DNA of 64,000 nucleotides from Ancylobacter sp. WKF20 (GCF_029760895.1 NZ_CP121679.1:1860001-1924000); one strand, 5' to 3'; counted from the stretch's first letter, positions 41,429 to 51,462 are shown. The notes: a model not told the origin generated them from the sequence alone. Numbers and translations: made by a program.

Positions 41429-42814
41429 CTAGCGATCGCAATAACAGGCGGCGAAGTCCTCATGCCGGAGGAAGCCGATGGCGCAGGCATAGGCGGGAAG
41501 ATCGGCGGCGCCGAGCTCGCCATGGCTGACCGGGTAGAGCCGGCGAAAAGTCGAGGCGACCGGCTCGGCCGGGGGCAGAAGCTGCTTCCACATCGCCTCG
41601 GCGCTCGATGGCGAAAAGCTCGTGGCGCCATAAGCGGCGGAGAACACATATTCCTCGCGCCATTGCCCGTCCGATGCCCGCTGCGCGGTGCCGAGATTGG
41701 CGAGGTAGCGGGTCGCGATATCGGCGACCGCGCCACTTGTCCGGTCATAGGTGAAGACATGAAAACCGGGGTTCTGCCCGAAAATGGGGCTGATCGCCGG
41801 CACGATCTTGTCGACGCCGACCACCGCGCCGGCGGTGTCGCGCAGCAGGCGGTAATCGTCATGGTGGTCATGGCCGCTGAAGCTGGCGGCGATCGTACCG
41901 GAATAGCGCGCCAGAAGATCCGTGAAGCCGGTCGCATAGGGCTCCGCCAGCATGGGCACGATGCGTGCGCGGCAGGTCGCCCCCTTCGCGTGAAGGGTCG
42001 AATAGGCGTCGATGCCGGGCGGGATGTGATGCAGCAGCCAGACCCGCCGACCGGCCGCCTGCGCCTGCGCAAGCTGGCGCCCCAGCCATTCCAGCATGGC
42101 CGCGCCGGCCTCATCGCCCGTGCTGCCGCAGGGATCGCTGTACTCCGGCGACCAGAGGGCATCGTCGATCACCAGCACGGTGACGTTGGCGAGCGTCGGG
42201 TGGGCCGCCGCATAGTAGCCTCCGGCGCGATAGGTGGCGTCGAAATCGGCGGCGAGACGGTCTGCACCGGCCAGTTGGCGCACCGCCGCGCGCGTAGCGT
42301 CGAGATAAGGTCCGTCGGGATCGATACGGTAGTCGCCGCAGCCGGAATCGGTATTGCCCAGCGTCAGGAAGACCGGCTTGCCGCCCACCGCTTCGCGCAC
42401 GCGCTCAATGACATAGAGCGTCGTCTTCGCCGCGAAGGCGCGGCTCTCGGCGCTGCCCGGCGTGAAGCCGAGCGCCTTCTGCGTCAGCTCGGGGAAATCA
42501 TGGGCGATGAGATCGCCGGTCAGCACCACGAAGTCTGCATCCGTGGCCGCGCGGGCGATCTCGGCAAGCGCGCTCTCGAGCAGCGGAAAATTGGTGTCGT
42601 GCCCCCAACCCGCCGGGCGCGAGCTGGCTTTCGACGCCAGATGCGCCGTCCATGACGACAGATCGAGCTCAGCCAGCGCCGCCGCGCTGGAGGGCGGGTC
42701 GAACGGGTCGAAATGGATGTCGGACATGTGCAGGAAGACACCGTCCGACGCCATGCCGCGTGCGGGCAAAAGCGCAACGACGGCAAGGAACAGGATGGTC
42801 AGGATCCGGCGCAT
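41429..42814 (-). CDS. Secreted metallophosphoesterase, acid-sphingomyelinase-like
   Basis: 461 aa with a signal peptide (ILFLAVVALLPARGMAS). VFLHMSDIHFDPFDPP, FVVLTGDLIAHDF, LTLGNTDSGCGDY, WLLHHIPPGIDAY and FSGHDHHDDYR are the metal-ligand motifs of calcineurin-type phosphoesterases in the acid sphingomyelinase subgroup. Several cysteines (GSTGDEAG flanked by DPC, GATCRAR, YACAIG, CYC) suggest disulfides. Probably periplasmic hydrolysis of a phosphodiester. The ATG at 42814 is selected because the signal peptide begins there. It converges with the MFS gene with only 3 bp between stops. Confidence 0.9.
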   Translation of the reverse strand: MRRILTILFLAVVALLPARGMASDGVFLHMSDIHFDPFDPPSSAAALAELDLSSWTAHLASKASSRPAGWGHDTNFPLLESALAEIARAATDADFVVLTGDLIAHDFPELTQKALGFTPGSAESRAFAAKTTLYVIERVREAVGGKPVFLTLGNTDSGCGDYRIDPDGPYLDATRAAVRQLAGADRLAADFDATYRAGGYYAAAHPTLANVTVLVIDDALWSPEYSDPCGSTGDEAGAAMLEWLGRQLAQAQAAGRRVWLLHHIPPGIDAYSTLHAKGATCRARIVPMLAEPYATGFTDLLARYSGTIAASFSGHDHHDDYRLLRDTAGAVVGVDKIVPAISPIFGQNPGFHVFTYDRTSGAVADIATRYLANLGTAQRASDGQWREEYVFSAAYGATSFSPSSAEAMWKQLLPPAEPVASTFRRLYPVSHGELGAADLPAYACAIGFLRHEDFAACYCDR

Positions 42815-42869
42815 GGACGGAGTGTAGCGAGGCGCCACGCTGGTGAGAACGTGGTTCACTCTCATTGGC

Positions 42870-43097
42870 TCAGCGGATGCGCACACCCGGCCCGTGCTCG
42901 CCGGCGGCCAGCAGGATCACGCCCGCGCCCTCAAGGGTGCGGATGATCTGGGATTCGGTACCCCGATGCAGCACATGCCGATGGCACTCGAAGTCCCGCA
43001 CCGTGCTGCGCGAGACGCCCGCCTCTTCGGCCAGCCGCTCCTGGCTCCAATTCAGCAGCCCGCGAGCGGCACGACATTGTTCCGGCGCCAGTTCCAT
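42870..43097 (-). CDS. Small XRE-family regulator, homologue of the island repressor
   Basis: 75 aa, ATG at 43097. QCRAARGLLNWSQERLAEEAGVSRSTVRDFE is the HTH, and LEGAGVILLAAGEHGPGVRIR matches the tail of the island repressor at 16400-16633, so the two share ancestry over their whole length. It is divergent from the mrp operon and could regulate it, or could be a domesticated phage repressor. No operator like the island's ATCAACA dyads is obvious in the 88-bp intergenic region. Confidence 0.8.
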   Translation of the reverse strand: MELAPEQCRAARGLLNWSQERLAEEAGVSRSTVRDFECHRHVLHRGTESQIIRTLEGAGVILLAAGEHGPGVRIR

Positions 43098-43185
43098 GGC
43101 TTTTGCCTTGCGTGACGACGTCCAAATCAACCATAATGGGCGAAATCACGCAAGACGGGTGCAACGCAGGAGGGCAGGCGCGCAG

Positions 43186-46104
43186 ATGTTGAATGGCTGG
43201 CTGCTCCTTGCCGCGCTTGTCCTGCCCTTCACCGGCGCCCTGCTGGCAGGTTTCCTGCCGACCAATGCTCGCAACACCGCCGCCAGCCTCGCCGGCGCGA
43301 TCGCTGTCGCGGGCTGCGTCATCATCGTCGCCCTCTACCCGGCAGTCGCCGCGCAGGAGCCAGTGCGGCTCCATCTCGACTGGCTGCCCATGCTGGGGCT
43401 CGACTTCACCCTGCGGCTCGACGGCCTCGCCTGGCTCTTCGCCCTGCTGATCTTCGGCATTGGCGCGCTGGTGGCGCTCTATGCGCGCTACTACATGTCG
43501 CCCGACGATCCCGTGCCGCGCTTCTTCTCCTTCCTGCTTGCCTTCATGGGGGCGATGGTCGGTGTGGTCGTCTCCGGCAACCTCGTCCAGATCGTCTTCT
43601 TCTGGGAGCTGACCAGCCTCTTCTCCTTCCTGCTGATCGGGTACTGGCACCACAGCGCGACGGCGCGTGACGGCGCGCGCATGGCGCTCATCATCACCGC
43701 GGCGGGTGGGCTGTGCCTGCTGGTTGGCGTGCTGCTGATCGGGCGGATCGTCGGCAGCTACGATCTCGACGAGATTCTGGCCTCGCGCCATCTCATCATC
43801 GACAGCGACCTCTATATGCCCGCTTTGGCGCTGATCCTGCTCGGCGCCTTCACCAAGAGCGCGCAGTTCCCGTTCCATTTCTGGCTGCCGCACGCCATGG
43901 CGGCGCCGACGCCGGTATCGGCTTATCTCCATTCCGCGACGATGGTGAAGGCTGGCATCTTCCTGATGATCCGCCTCTGGCCAGTGCTGTCGGGCACCGA
44001 CGCGTGGTTCTACATCGTCGTGCCGGCCGGGCTGATCACCCTGCTGCTGGGCGCCTTCGCGGCGATCTACCAGCAGGATCTGAAGGGACTGCTGGCCTAT
44101 TCGACCATCAGCCATCTCGGCCTCATTACCCTCCTGCTCGGCCTCGGCAGCCCGCTGGCGGCGGTGGCGGCGATCTTCCACACGCTGAACCACGCCATCT
44201 TCAAGGCGTCGCTGTTCATGGCGGCGGGCATCATCGACCACGAGACCGGCACGCGCGACCTGCGCAAGCTCAGCGGGCTCTACCGCTACATGCCGTTCAC
44301 CGGCACGCTCGCAATGGTTGCTGCTGCCTCCATGGCCGGCGTGCCGTTGCTCAACGGCTTCATCTCCAAGGAGATGTTCTTCGCCGAAGCGGTGGCCGAC
44401 CACACCGGCTCGCTGCTCGACGACAGCCTGCCCTATTGGGCGACGCTGGCCGGTGTGTTCAGCGTGACCTATTCGCTGCGCTTCATCCTCGGCATGTTCT
44501 TCGGCCCGCCCCCGGTGGACCTGCCGAAGACCCCGCACGAGCCCGCGCACTGGATGCGCTTTCCGATCGAGCTGCTGGTGCTCATCTGCCTGCTCATCGG
44601 CATCGTGCCGACGCTAGTCGTCGGCCCCATCCTTGGGACGGCAGTGGAATCCGTGCTCGGCGGTTCCACGCCTTATTACAGCCTCGCCGTCTGGCACGGC
44701 TTCAACCTGCCGCTGCTGATGAGCTTCATCGCGCTTGCCGGCGGCATCCTGCTCTATTACGCGCTGCGCGATTATCTCGACAGCGGCATTGAAGGACCGC
44801 CGATCATTCGCGGGCTCAAGGGGCAGCGCATCTTCGAGAAGGCGCTGGCCACCCTTGCTCTGCAATGGGCCCCGGCCGCCGAGGCGGCATTCGGCACGCG
44901 GCGCCTGCAACCGCAGATGCGGCTGGTAATCGGGCTCGCCATCCTCGCGGCCCTGTCGCCGCTGCTGGTCGGCGGCGTGGCGGGGGCCGGATCGCTGATC
45001 GGTACGCCGGTGGAGCCGGCCTTCGCGCTGATGTGGGCCGTCGGGGCGACCTGCGCCCTCGCGGCGGCCTATCAGGCCAAATACCACCGCCTTGCCGCGC
45101 TGGTGCTGATGGGCGGCGCCGGGCTGGTCACGTGCCTGACCTTCGTCTGGCTCTCGGCACCCGACCTCGCGGTGACGCAGCTCCTCGTCGAGATTGTCAC
45201 CACCGTGCTGCTGCTGCTCGGCCTGCGCTGGCTGCCCAAGCGCATCGAGAATGTGTACCCGAACCGCCCGCCGCTCTCCGTGCTGGTGCGCCGCTACACC
45301 GACTTCACCATCGCCACCGCCTTTGGCGGGACGCTGGCCTTCCTGTCCTACTGCATGATGACCCGGCCGCTGCCGGAGAGCGTCTCCCGCTTCTTCGTCG
45401 AGCGCGCCTATACCGAGGGCGGCGGCACCAACATCGTCAACGTGATCCTGGTCGATTTCCGCGGCTTCGACACGATGGGCGAGATCGTCGTGCTGTGCCT
45501 CGCCGGTCTTACCGTCTTCGCACTTCTGCGCCGCTTCCGCCCGGCGCCGGAAAGCGAGGAGGTGCCGGAGCAGCAGCGTCTGCAGAACGCCTTCGACCAT
45601 GCCGAGCCCGACCGCACGCCCGGCGACACGGTGAGCGACTATCTGCTCATTCCGCGCCTCATCATGAACTGGATGTTCCCGGTGGTGGTGGTGCTCGCGG
45701 TCTATCTGTTCATGCGCGGGCACGACCTGCCGGGCGGCGGCTTCGCGGCCGGCATCACGCTCTCCATCGCCTTCGTCATCCAGTACATGGCCAATGGCAC
45801 GCGCTGGGTGGAAGACCATCTGCGCGTCCTGCCGCTGCGCTGGATGGGGCTCGGTCTTCTCACCGCGGTGGGCACGGGCGTCGGTTCCTGGGTGTTCGGC
45901 TATCCCTTCCTCACCACGCATTTCCAGTATCTGGACCTGCCGGTGCTCGGGAAAATCCCGCTCGCCAGCGCGCTGCTGTTCGATCTCGGCGTGTTCGCGC
46001 TGGTGGTGGGTGCCACCGTGCTGATCCTCATCGCCCTCGCCCACCAGTCGCTGCGCTCCTCCCGCGCGGCGCAGGTCTCGGAAGGAGGTGAGAGATGGAG
46101 ATGA
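43186..46104 (+). CDS. mrpA: Cation/proton antiporter subunit A (MrpA with fused MrpB)
   Basis: 972 aa, start with AGGAGGG upstream. The MrpA part (NuoL-like) has about 20 helices with the conserved lysines/glutamates typical of proton channels: FFWELTSLFSFLLIGYW, LLGAFTKSAQFPFHFWLPHAMAAPTPVSAYLHSATMVKAGIFL, LKGLLAYSTISHLG. The C-terminal part from about residue 810 (LIPRLIMNWMFPVVVVLAVYLFMRGHDLPGGGFAAGI) is the MrpB domain, fused as in alphaproteobacterial PhaAB-type operons. Main membrane subunit of the seven-gene Na+/H+ or K+/H+ antiporter used for pH and salt tolerance. Confidence 0.95.
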   Translation: MLNGWLLLAALVLPFTGALLAGFLPTNARNTAASLAGAIAVAGCVIIVALYPAVAAQEPVRLHLDWLPMLGLDFTLRLDGLAWLFALLIFGIGALVALYARYYMSPDDPVPRFFSFLLAFMGAMVGVVVSGNLVQIVFFWELTSLFSFLLIGYWHHSATARDGARMALIITAAGGLCLLVGVLLIGRIVGSYDLDEILASRHLIIDSDLYMPALALILLGAFTKSAQFPFHFWLPHAMAAPTPVSAYLHSATMVKAGIFLMIRLWPVLSGTDAWFYIVVPAGLITLLLGAFAAIYQQDLKGLLAYSTISHLGLITLLLGLGSPLAAVAAIFHTLNHAIFKASLFMAAGIIDHETGTRDLRKLSGLYRYMPFTGTLAMVAAASMAGVPLLNGFISKEMFFAEAVADHTGSLLDDSLPYWATLAGVFSVTYSLRFILGMFFGPPPVDLPKTPHEPAHWMRFPIELLVLICLLIGIVPTLVVGPILGTAVESVLGGSTPYYSLAVWHGFNLPLLMSFIALAGGILLYYALRDYLDSGIEGPPIIRGLKGQRIFEKALATLALQWAPAAEAAFGTRRLQPQMRLVIGLAILAALSPLLVGGVAGAGSLIGTPVEPAFALMWAVGATCALAAAYQAKYHRLAALVLMGGAGLVTCLTFVWLSAPDLAVTQLLVEIVTTVLLLLGLRWLPKRIENVYPNRPPLSVLVRRYTDFTIATAFGGTLAFLSYCMMTRPLPESVSRFFVERAYTEGGGTNIVNVILVDFRGFDTMGEIVVLCLAGLTVFALLRRFRPAPESEEVPEQQRLQNAFDHAEPDRTPGDTVSDYLLIPRLIMNWMFPVVVVLAVYLFMRGHDLPGGGFAAGITLSIAFVIQYMANGTRWVEDHLRVLPLRWMGLGLLTAVGTGVGSWVFGYPFLTTHFQYLDLPVLGKIPLASALLFDLGVFALVVGATVLILIALAHQSLRSSRAAQVSEGGERWR

Positions 46105-46436
46105 TCCTCGCCCTCGGCATCGGCATCTTCGCCGCCTCCGGCGTCTGGCTGATCCTGCGTCCGCGCACCTATCAGGTCATCATCGGCCTCTCGCTGATCT
46201 CCTATGGCGTGAACCTGTTCATCTTCTCCATGGGCCGGGTGAAGCTCGACGCCCCGCCGATCCTGCTCAATGGCGGGGTCGGTGACCCCGCGACTGTGGC
46301 CGATCCGTTGCCGCAGGGGCTGGTGCTGACCGCCATCGTCATCGGCTTCGCCATGACGGCGCTCTTCCTCGTCGTATTACTCGCCGCGCGCGGGCGCACC
46401 GGCACCGACCATGTCGACGGGCGGGAGACGGAGTGA
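46095..46436 (+). CDS. mrpC: Antiporter subunit C (MrpC, NuoK-like)
   Basis: 113 aa, three helices. ASGVWLILRPRTYQVIIGLSLISYGVNLFIFSMG and PLPQGLVLTAIVIGFAMTALFLVVLLAARGR are diagnostic for MrpC; the acidic residue of NuoK is replaced in this subunit. Overlaps mrpA by ten bases. Confidence 0.95.
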   Translation: MEMILALGIGIFAASGVWLILRPRTYQVIIGLSLISYGVNLFIFSMGRVKLDAPPILLNGGVGDPATVADPLPQGLVLTAIVIGFAMTALFLVVLLAARGRTGTDHVDGRETE

Positions 46437-48067
46437 TGCGCAGCCCGCTCGACCACCTTGTCATCGCACCGATCCTGCTGCCGCTGGCGGTAGGGGCGCT
46501 GATGCTCCTGTTCAGCGAGCGCCGGTGGCGCCTGAAGATGGCGCTGAGCCTCGGCACCGCGGCGGCGCTCCTGGTCATCGCGGCGGTGCTGGTGGTGATC
46601 GCGAGCACGCCCGTCGGCGATCGCGGCTCGTCGATGATTGTCTACCCGCTCGGCAACTGGCCGCCGCCCTTCGGCATCGTGCTGGTGGCGGACCGGCTGT
46701 CGGCGCTGATGCTAATGGTCACGGCGGTTCTCGGCAGTTGCACGCTGCTCTTCTCGCTCGCGCGCTGGCACCGCGTGGGGCCGCGCTTCTACACACTGTT
46801 CCTGTTCCTGCTGACGGGTCTCAACGGCGCCTTCCTCACCGGCGACCTGTTCAACCTGTTCGTTTTCTTCGAGATTCTTCTCGCCGCGTCCTATGGCCTG
46901 GTGCTGCACGGCTCGGGCACGGCGCGGGTGCGGGCGGGGCTGCACTACATCCCCATCAACCTCGTCGCCTCCTCGCTCTTTCTGGTCGGCGTCAGCCTGA
47001 TCTATGGCGTCACCGGCACGCTCAACATGGCCGATGTCGGCCGCATGGTGCCGGCGCTCACGAGCCAGTCGCGTGTGCTGTTCGAGATCGGCGCCGGCAT
47101 TCTCGGCATTGCCTTCCTGGTGAAGGCCGGCATGTGGCCGCTCAGCTTCTGGCTGCCCACCACCTATGCCGCCGCGAGCACGCCGGTGGCGGCGATGTTC
47201 GCCATCATGACCAAGGTCGGCGTCTATGTGATCCTGCGGCTGTTCCTGCTCACCTTCGGCGATGAGGGCGGCCCCTCGGCGGGGTTCGGCGAGGGGTGGC
47301 TCTATTTCGGCGGCATGGCCACCATGGCCTTCGGCGCCATTGGCGTGCTCGGCTCGCAGTCGCTCCAGCGCATGGGCGGTTACAGCGTGCTGGTCTCCTC
47401 CGGTACGCTGCTCGCCGCCATCGGCACCGGCAACAGCGCCGCGGTCTCGGGCGCGCTGTTCTATCTGGTGACCTCGACTCTGGCGATTTCCGCCTATTTC
47501 CTGCTGGTGGAACTGGTCGAGCGGGGGCAGCAGGCGGGCGCGGATGTGCTTGCGGTGTCTCAGGAAGTGTTCGGCGACCCGGAAGATGACCTCGACGATG
47601 AGGAGGAGGAAGTGGGCGTCGCCATTCCCGCCACCATCGCCGTGCTGGGTGGCGCCTTCGTCGCCTGCACCGTGCTGCTGGCTGGCCTGCCGCCGCTCTC
47701 CGGCTTCATCGCCAAATTCGCCATGCTGTCCGCGGTGTTGAACGAGGCGGGGCGGATCGGGGTGGATGACTGGGCGTTCGTCGCGCTGCTCATTCTCTCC
47801 GGCTTCACCACGCTGGTGGCGATGAGCCGCTCGGGCATGAGGGCGCTGTGGGTGCCTTCGGCCGGCAGCATTCCGCGCGTGCGGGCGATCGAGGCGGTGC
47901 CGGTGGCGGCGCTGCTGTTCATCTGCGTCGGCCTCACCATCCTCGGCGGGCCCGCCATGCGCTACATGGAGGCGACCACGCAGGTGCTCTACTGGCCGCA
48001 GATCTACGCGCAGGATGTGCTCGGCACCGGCGCGCCGATCCGGCGGCCAGCGGGAGGCGCGCCATGA
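46436..48067 (+). CDS. mrpD: Antiporter subunit D (MrpD)
   Basis: 543 aa, NuoM-like, 14-15 helices. LFNLFVFFEILLAASYGLVLHG, FLVKAGMWPLSFWLPTTYAAASTPVAAMFAIMTKVGVY and GLPPLSGFIAKFAML are the MrpD motifs. An acidic stretch (GDPEDDLDDEEEEVG, residues about 380-394) lies in a loop before IPATIAVLGGAFV. Start overlaps the mrpC stop (TGATG). Confidence 0.95.
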   Translation: MRSPLDHLVIAPILLPLAVGALMLLFSERRWRLKMALSLGTAAALLVIAAVLVVIASTPVGDRGSSMIVYPLGNWPPPFGIVLVADRLSALMLMVTAVLGSCTLLFSLARWHRVGPRFYTLFLFLLTGLNGAFLTGDLFNLFVFFEILLAASYGLVLHGSGTARVRAGLHYIPINLVASSLFLVGVSLIYGVTGTLNMADVGRMVPALTSQSRVLFEIGAGILGIAFLVKAGMWPLSFWLPTTYAAASTPVAAMFAIMTKVGVYVILRLFLLTFGDEGGPSAGFGEGWLYFGGMATMAFGAIGVLGSQSLQRMGGYSVLVSSGTLLAAIGTGNSAAVSGALFYLVTSTLAISAYFLLVELVERGQQAGADVLAVSQEVFGDPEDDLDDEEEEVGVAIPATIAVLGGAFVACTVLLAGLPPLSGFIAKFAMLSAVLNEAGRIGVDDWAFVALLILSGFTTLVAMSRSGMRALWVPSAGSIPRVRAIEAVPVAALLFICVGLTILGGPAMRYMEATTQVLYWPQIYAQDVLGTGAPIRRPAGGAP

Positions 48068-48561
48068 ACATGATCCGCCGCGTCCTGCCATTTCCGTTTC
48101 TTTTTCTGGCACTTACGGTGATGTGGCTGCTGCTCAAGCAGAGCCTCGCGCCGGCCACCGTGCTGTTCGGCATGCTGGTGGCCTTCGGCGGCACCTGGGC
48201 CATGGTCGCACTCGATCCGCCGCCCGTGCGGCTGAAGCGCCCGCGCGCGGCGCTGCACCTCGCCGGGCGCGTGTTCGTCGATGTGTTCCGCTCCAATCTC
48301 GCGGTCGGGCGGATCATTCTCGGGGGAGCGGAGCGGCGGACCCATGCCGGCTTCATGACCCTGAAGCTCGACATGACCGACCGCTACGGTCTTGCCGTGC
48401 TCGCCATCATCATGACCTGCACGCCGGGCACCCAATGGGTGCACTACGACCCGACACGCGGCACGCTGCTGCTGCATGTTCTTGATCTCGTTGATGAACT
48501 TGAATGGGCCGATCTCATCAAGCTGCGCTATGAGGCGCTGCTGCGGGAGATTTTCGAATGA
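48064..48561 (+). CDS. mrpE: Antiporter subunit E (MrpE)
   Basis: 165 aa, three helices. LPFPFLFLALTVMWLLLKQSLAPATVLFGMLVAF, then VFVDVFRSNLAVGRIILGG and YGLAVLAIIMTCTPGTQWVHYDPTRGTLLLHVLDL, the complete MrpE pattern. Overlaps mrpD by four bases. Confidence 0.94.
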   Translation: MNMIRRVLPFPFLFLALTVMWLLLKQSLAPATVLFGMLVAFGGTWAMVALDPPPVRLKRPRAALHLAGRVFVDVFRSNLAVGRIILGGAERRTHAGFMTLKLDMTDRYGLAVLAIIMTCTPGTQWVHYDPTRGTLLLHVLDLVDELEWADLIKLRYEALLREIFE

Positions 48562-48839
48562 GCGTCCTCATCCTCGGCTGGTCGCTGACCATCGCACAGG
48601 TTCTGCTGGCGATCTCCATGGGCCTGTGCCTGCTGCGCTTCATGCGGGGGCCGCGGGCGCAGGACCGTATCCTCGGGCTCGACACGCTCTATGTGAACGC
48701 CATGCTGATGCTCATCACCATCGGCATCGGTTCCGGCACGACGCTGTATTTCGAGGCCGCGCTGCTCATCGGCACGCTCGGCTTCGTGGCCACCGTCGCC
48801 ATGGCTAAGTTCTTGATGCGTGGGGAAGTTATCGAATGA
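48558..48839 (+). CDS. mrpF: Antiporter subunit F (MrpF)
   Basis: 93 aa, three helices. CLLRFMRGPRAQDRILGLDTLYVNAMLMLITIGI and EAALLIGTLGFVATVAMAKFLMRGEVIE match MrpF, including the conserved R-G-P-x-x-x-D-R-I/V-x-x-x-D. Overlaps mrpE by four bases (ATGA). Confidence 0.95.
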   Translation: MSVLILGWSLTIAQVLLAISMGLCLLRFMRGPRAQDRILGLDTLYVNAMLMLITIGIGSGTTLYFEAALLIGTLGFVATVAMAKFLMRGEVIE

Positions 48840-49201
48840 GCGACGCCCCCGACCTGCCGCTATGGGCGGCGCTGATCGTCTCTTTCCTGGTCCTTGCCGG
48901 CGCGGTGATCGCCCTGATCGGGTCTATCGGGCTGCTGCGGCTGCCGGATTTCTATTCCCGCGTCCACGCCCCGTCCCTTGGCGCGACGCTGGGGGCGGGA
49001 TGCCTGCTGATTGGCTCGATGCTCTGCTTCTCCGTCCTGCAGGGCCGGATGCTCGTGCATGAGCTGCTGATCGCGCTGTTCCTGACCATCACCACCCCGG
49101 TCACGCTGATGCTGCTGGCACGCGCTTCGCTCTACCGCGACCGGGTGGAAGGCAACGGGGCCGCGCCCGAGCGCGACCCGGATCCCATTGATATTGCTTG
49201 A
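48836..49201 (+). CDS. mrpG: Antiporter subunit G (MrpG)
   Basis: 121 aa, three helices. AVIALIGSIGLLRLPDFYSRVHAPSLGATLGAGCLLIGSM is the MrpG signature, followed by a third helix and ALFLTITTPVTLMLLARASLYRD. Last gene of the operon, with ATGA overlap to mrpF. The hypothetical gene after it is on the other strand and converges with only 3 bp between. Confidence 0.95.
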   Translation: MSDAPDLPLWAALIVSFLVLAGAVIALIGSIGLLRLPDFYSRVHAPSLGATLGAGCLLIGSMLCFSVLQGRMLVHELLIALFLTITTPVTLMLLARASLYRDRVEGNGAAPERDPDPIDIA

Positions 49202-49204
49202 GTA

Positions 49205-49462
49205 TCAGCGACGGGGATCGCTCGATTCCTGCGGCGTGCCGTCTTTCGAACCGTCCACGGTCTGGATGGTCTTGGCCTCGAAGCGCCCGCCGGTGCGCTC
49301 ATTGCGGGCGCCGTCCTTGGGGTCGTTGTCGTTGCGGATTTCGCCCATGGGCGGGGTCTTCGGGTCGCTGACATCGGTGAGGCGATCATCGAGGACCGCA
49401 TCGATATTGGCGGGATCGACGACGACCGGGTTCTGGTCGAGGGTGCGCGGGTCACGGGCCAT
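49205..49462 (-). CDS. Short hydrophilic protein, unknown
   Basis: 85 aa, ATG at 49462 with AAGGAAGG upstream. Very charged and proline-rich (NPVVVDPANIDAVLDDRLTDVSDPKTPPMGEIRNDND), probably disordered, with no recognised domain. It stands between mrpG and the AcoR gene and is expressed leftward on its own. Confidence 0.6.
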   Translation of the reverse strand: MARDPRTLDQNPVVVDPANIDAVLDDRLTDVSDPKTPPMGEIRNDNDPKDGARNERTGGRFEAKTIQTVDGSKDGTPQESSDPRR

Positions 49463-49528
49463 GTGCTTGCCTTCCTTGGTGTTTTTGCACCATGGCAACT
49501 TACGGCCGGCCGGGTTGTTCCCCGCCCC

Positions 49529-51430
49529 TCAGGCGTTGAGCAGGCGGCGGTAGAGCGTCGAGCGGTTGACGCCGAGCCGGCGCGCGGCCTGCGAGACATT
49601 GCCGCCACAGGCCTCCAGCGTGCGCCGCATCGCCTCCACGGTGAGGTCGTCGAGGCTCTCGGACGCCGTGGCGTGTGAGTGCAGTGGGGTGGACGATGTG
49701 TCCAAACGCGTGACCGGTGAGGCCAGTGTGTCCAGGCCGCGAATGTCCGGCGGCAGCATCTCCGGCCCGACCGGACAATAGGGGTCGGCGAGCGCGGCGA
49801 GCGCGCGCAGCGTGCCCGCGAGCTGACGGAAATTTCCCGGCCAGCCATAGGCGGCGAGGCGGGCGAGGCAGGTCGGCGACAGGGTAAGCCGCTCATCCGG
49901 CACCAGCCGGGCCCACAGCTCGCCGATGACGTCGGCGCGGTCGTCGAAGGCGCGCAGCGGGGAGAGCTCGACGGTGTAGTGGGCGATGCGGAAATAGAGG
50001 TCGGAGCGGAAGCCGCCGGCCTCCACCAGCGCGCGCAGGTCGCGATGGGTGGCGCAGAGCAGGGCGAAGTCCACCCGCACCGGGCGGCCGCCACCGAGCG
50101 GGGCGATCTCGCGCTCCTGCAGCACGCGCAGCAGGCGGGATTGGAGGGCGAGCGGCATATCGCCGATCTCGTCGAGAAACAGCACGCCGCCATCGGCCTC
50201 GCGCAGCAGGCCCTTGCGACCCTGCCGGCGAGCGCCGGTGAAGGCGCCGTCCTCATAGCCGAACAGCTCGGATTCGATCAGCGTCTCCGGGATCGCCGCG
50301 CAATTGACCGCGACGAAGGGGCCATTGGCGCGGGAGCTGCGGCGATGGATGTCGTGCGCCACCATTTCCTTGCCGGTGCCGGTCTCACCGACGACGAGAA
50401 CGGGCACGTCCGCCTCGACCATGCGCACGGCGCGGGCGAGCATCTCGCGGTCGCCGGGGCGCAGCAGCGGGCCGGTCTCGCGCGGGGTCGGTCGCGGCCC
50501 CGGCGCCGGGCGGGAGGTGGAGCCGGTGGCGGGGGCGTCCAGCCGGGCATAGAGCGGACGCCCATCCGTGCCGCGCAGCAGATGCGCCCCGCCATCGGCG
50601 CGCGGCATCTGCTCGAAGAACTCGCCGGCGCGGCGGGCGCCCAGCGCCGACCAGTCGGCACCGATGAGGTCCAGCCCGGCGCGGCTCGCCGCCACCAGCC
50701 GGTCGTCCTCGAACACCAGCACGCCCTCGCGGGCAGTGCCGAGCAAAGCGCGGTCGGCCTGGAAGCGCAGCACGCGGCGGCCACCAAAATCCTCGTCGAA
50801 GAAACGATGCTCGATCTGCTCCACCGCCATGCGCACCAGCCCGAGCGCGTGGCGATGGTCCACCGCCGCCGGGCCGGAGAGGTCGAGCACCCCGACCATC
50901 TGCCCATAGGGGTCGACGATGGGCGCGGCGGAACAGCTGAGGATGCCGTGCGGGTCGTAATAATGCTCGCCGCCATGCACCGAGATCGGCCGGCCCTCGA
51001 CCAGCGCCGTGCCCACCGCATTGGTGCCGGTGGAGCTCTCGCCCCAGAACACGCCGGGCCGCAGCGCCACCTGCGCGGCGCGGGCAGCGAAATCGGCATG
51101 GCCGAGCGCGTCGAGGATCAGGCCCTCGGCATCGGTGAGGATGACCACGCAGCCGGTCTGCATGGCGTCGGCATAGAGGCTTTCGATCTCCGGGCGGCAG
51201 AGGCGGCGCAGCTTCTCGTGCCGCTCGCCCACCTCGCGCAGCTCGCGCATGGTCATGGGTTCGAGACGCGGCAGGGCGGCATTGTCGAGACCGCGCGCGG
51301 CGCAGCGCTGCCAGGAGCGCAGGATCGGCTCGGGCAACGCCGAGGCGACCAGCGGCCCCTCGGCCCGGCCCTGAAGAAAGAACTGCTTGCGGGCCGCCAG
51401 GACGGCCCGAGGCGTCGGCTCCGAGCGCAT
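49529..51430 (-). CDS. acoR: Sigma-54-dependent activator, AcoR type
   Basis: 633 aa. A GAF sensor region at about 60-200 ([72 protein letters not shown]), a degenerate PAS-like segment, the AAA+ domain with [17 protein letters not shown] (Walker A), [15 protein letters not shown] carrying the GAFTGA loop that contacts sigma-54, [10 protein letters not shown] (Walker B) and a Fis-type HTH at the end ([22 protein letters not shown]). Divergent from aldB, which has a sigma-54 promoter; ligands of AcoR relatives are acetoin, alcohols or aldehydes. Confidence 0.92.
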   Translation of the reverse strand: MRSEPTPRAVLAARKQFFLQGRAEGPLVASALPEPILRSWQRCAARGLDNAALPRLEPMTMRELREVGERHEKLRRLCRPEIESLYADAMQTGCVVILTDAEGLILDALGHADFAARAAQVALRPGVFWGESSTGTNAVGTALVEGRPISVHGGEHYYDPHGILSCSAAPIVDPYGQMVGVLDLSGPAAVDHRHALGLVRMAVEQIEHRFFDEDFGGRRVLRFQADRALLGTAREGVLVFEDDRLVAASRAGLDLIGADWSALGARRAGEFFEQMPRADGGAHLLRGTDGRPLYARLDAPATGSTSRPAPGPRPTPRETGPLLRPGDREMLARAVRMVEADVPVLVVGETGTGKEMVAHDIHRRSSRANGPFVAVNCAAIPETLIESELFGYEDGAFTGARRQGRKGLLREADGGVLFLDEIGDMPLALQSRLLRVLQEREIAPLGGGRPVRVDFALLCATHRDLRALVEAGGFRSDLYFRIAHYTVELSPLRAFDDRADVIGELWARLVPDERLTLSPTCLARLAAYGWPGNFRQLAGTLRALAALADPYCPVGPEMLPPDIRGLDTLASPVTRLDTSSTPLHSHATASESLDDLTVEAMRRTLEACGGNVSQAARRLGVNRSTLYRRLLNA

Positions 51431-51443
51431 GCGATCCTCCCGT

Positions 51444-51462
51444 GTGTTGCATTTTGCAACAC
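51444..51462. promoter_or_regulatory. Likely AcoR binding palindrome (upstream activator site)
   Basis: Perfect dyad GTGTTGCA-TTT-TGCAACAC between the divergent acoR and aldB genes, about 160 bp upstream of the sigma-54 promoter at 51622. The TGTTGCA/TGCAACA pattern is like sites of AcoR/AldB-family activators. A weaker partial copy follows near 51463-51480. Confidence 0.7.

Noticed and set aside
42931..46044. Two very long leftward frames opposite mrpA
   Set aside because: Charged low-complexity translations opposite a clear antiporter gene; no start signal; shadows.
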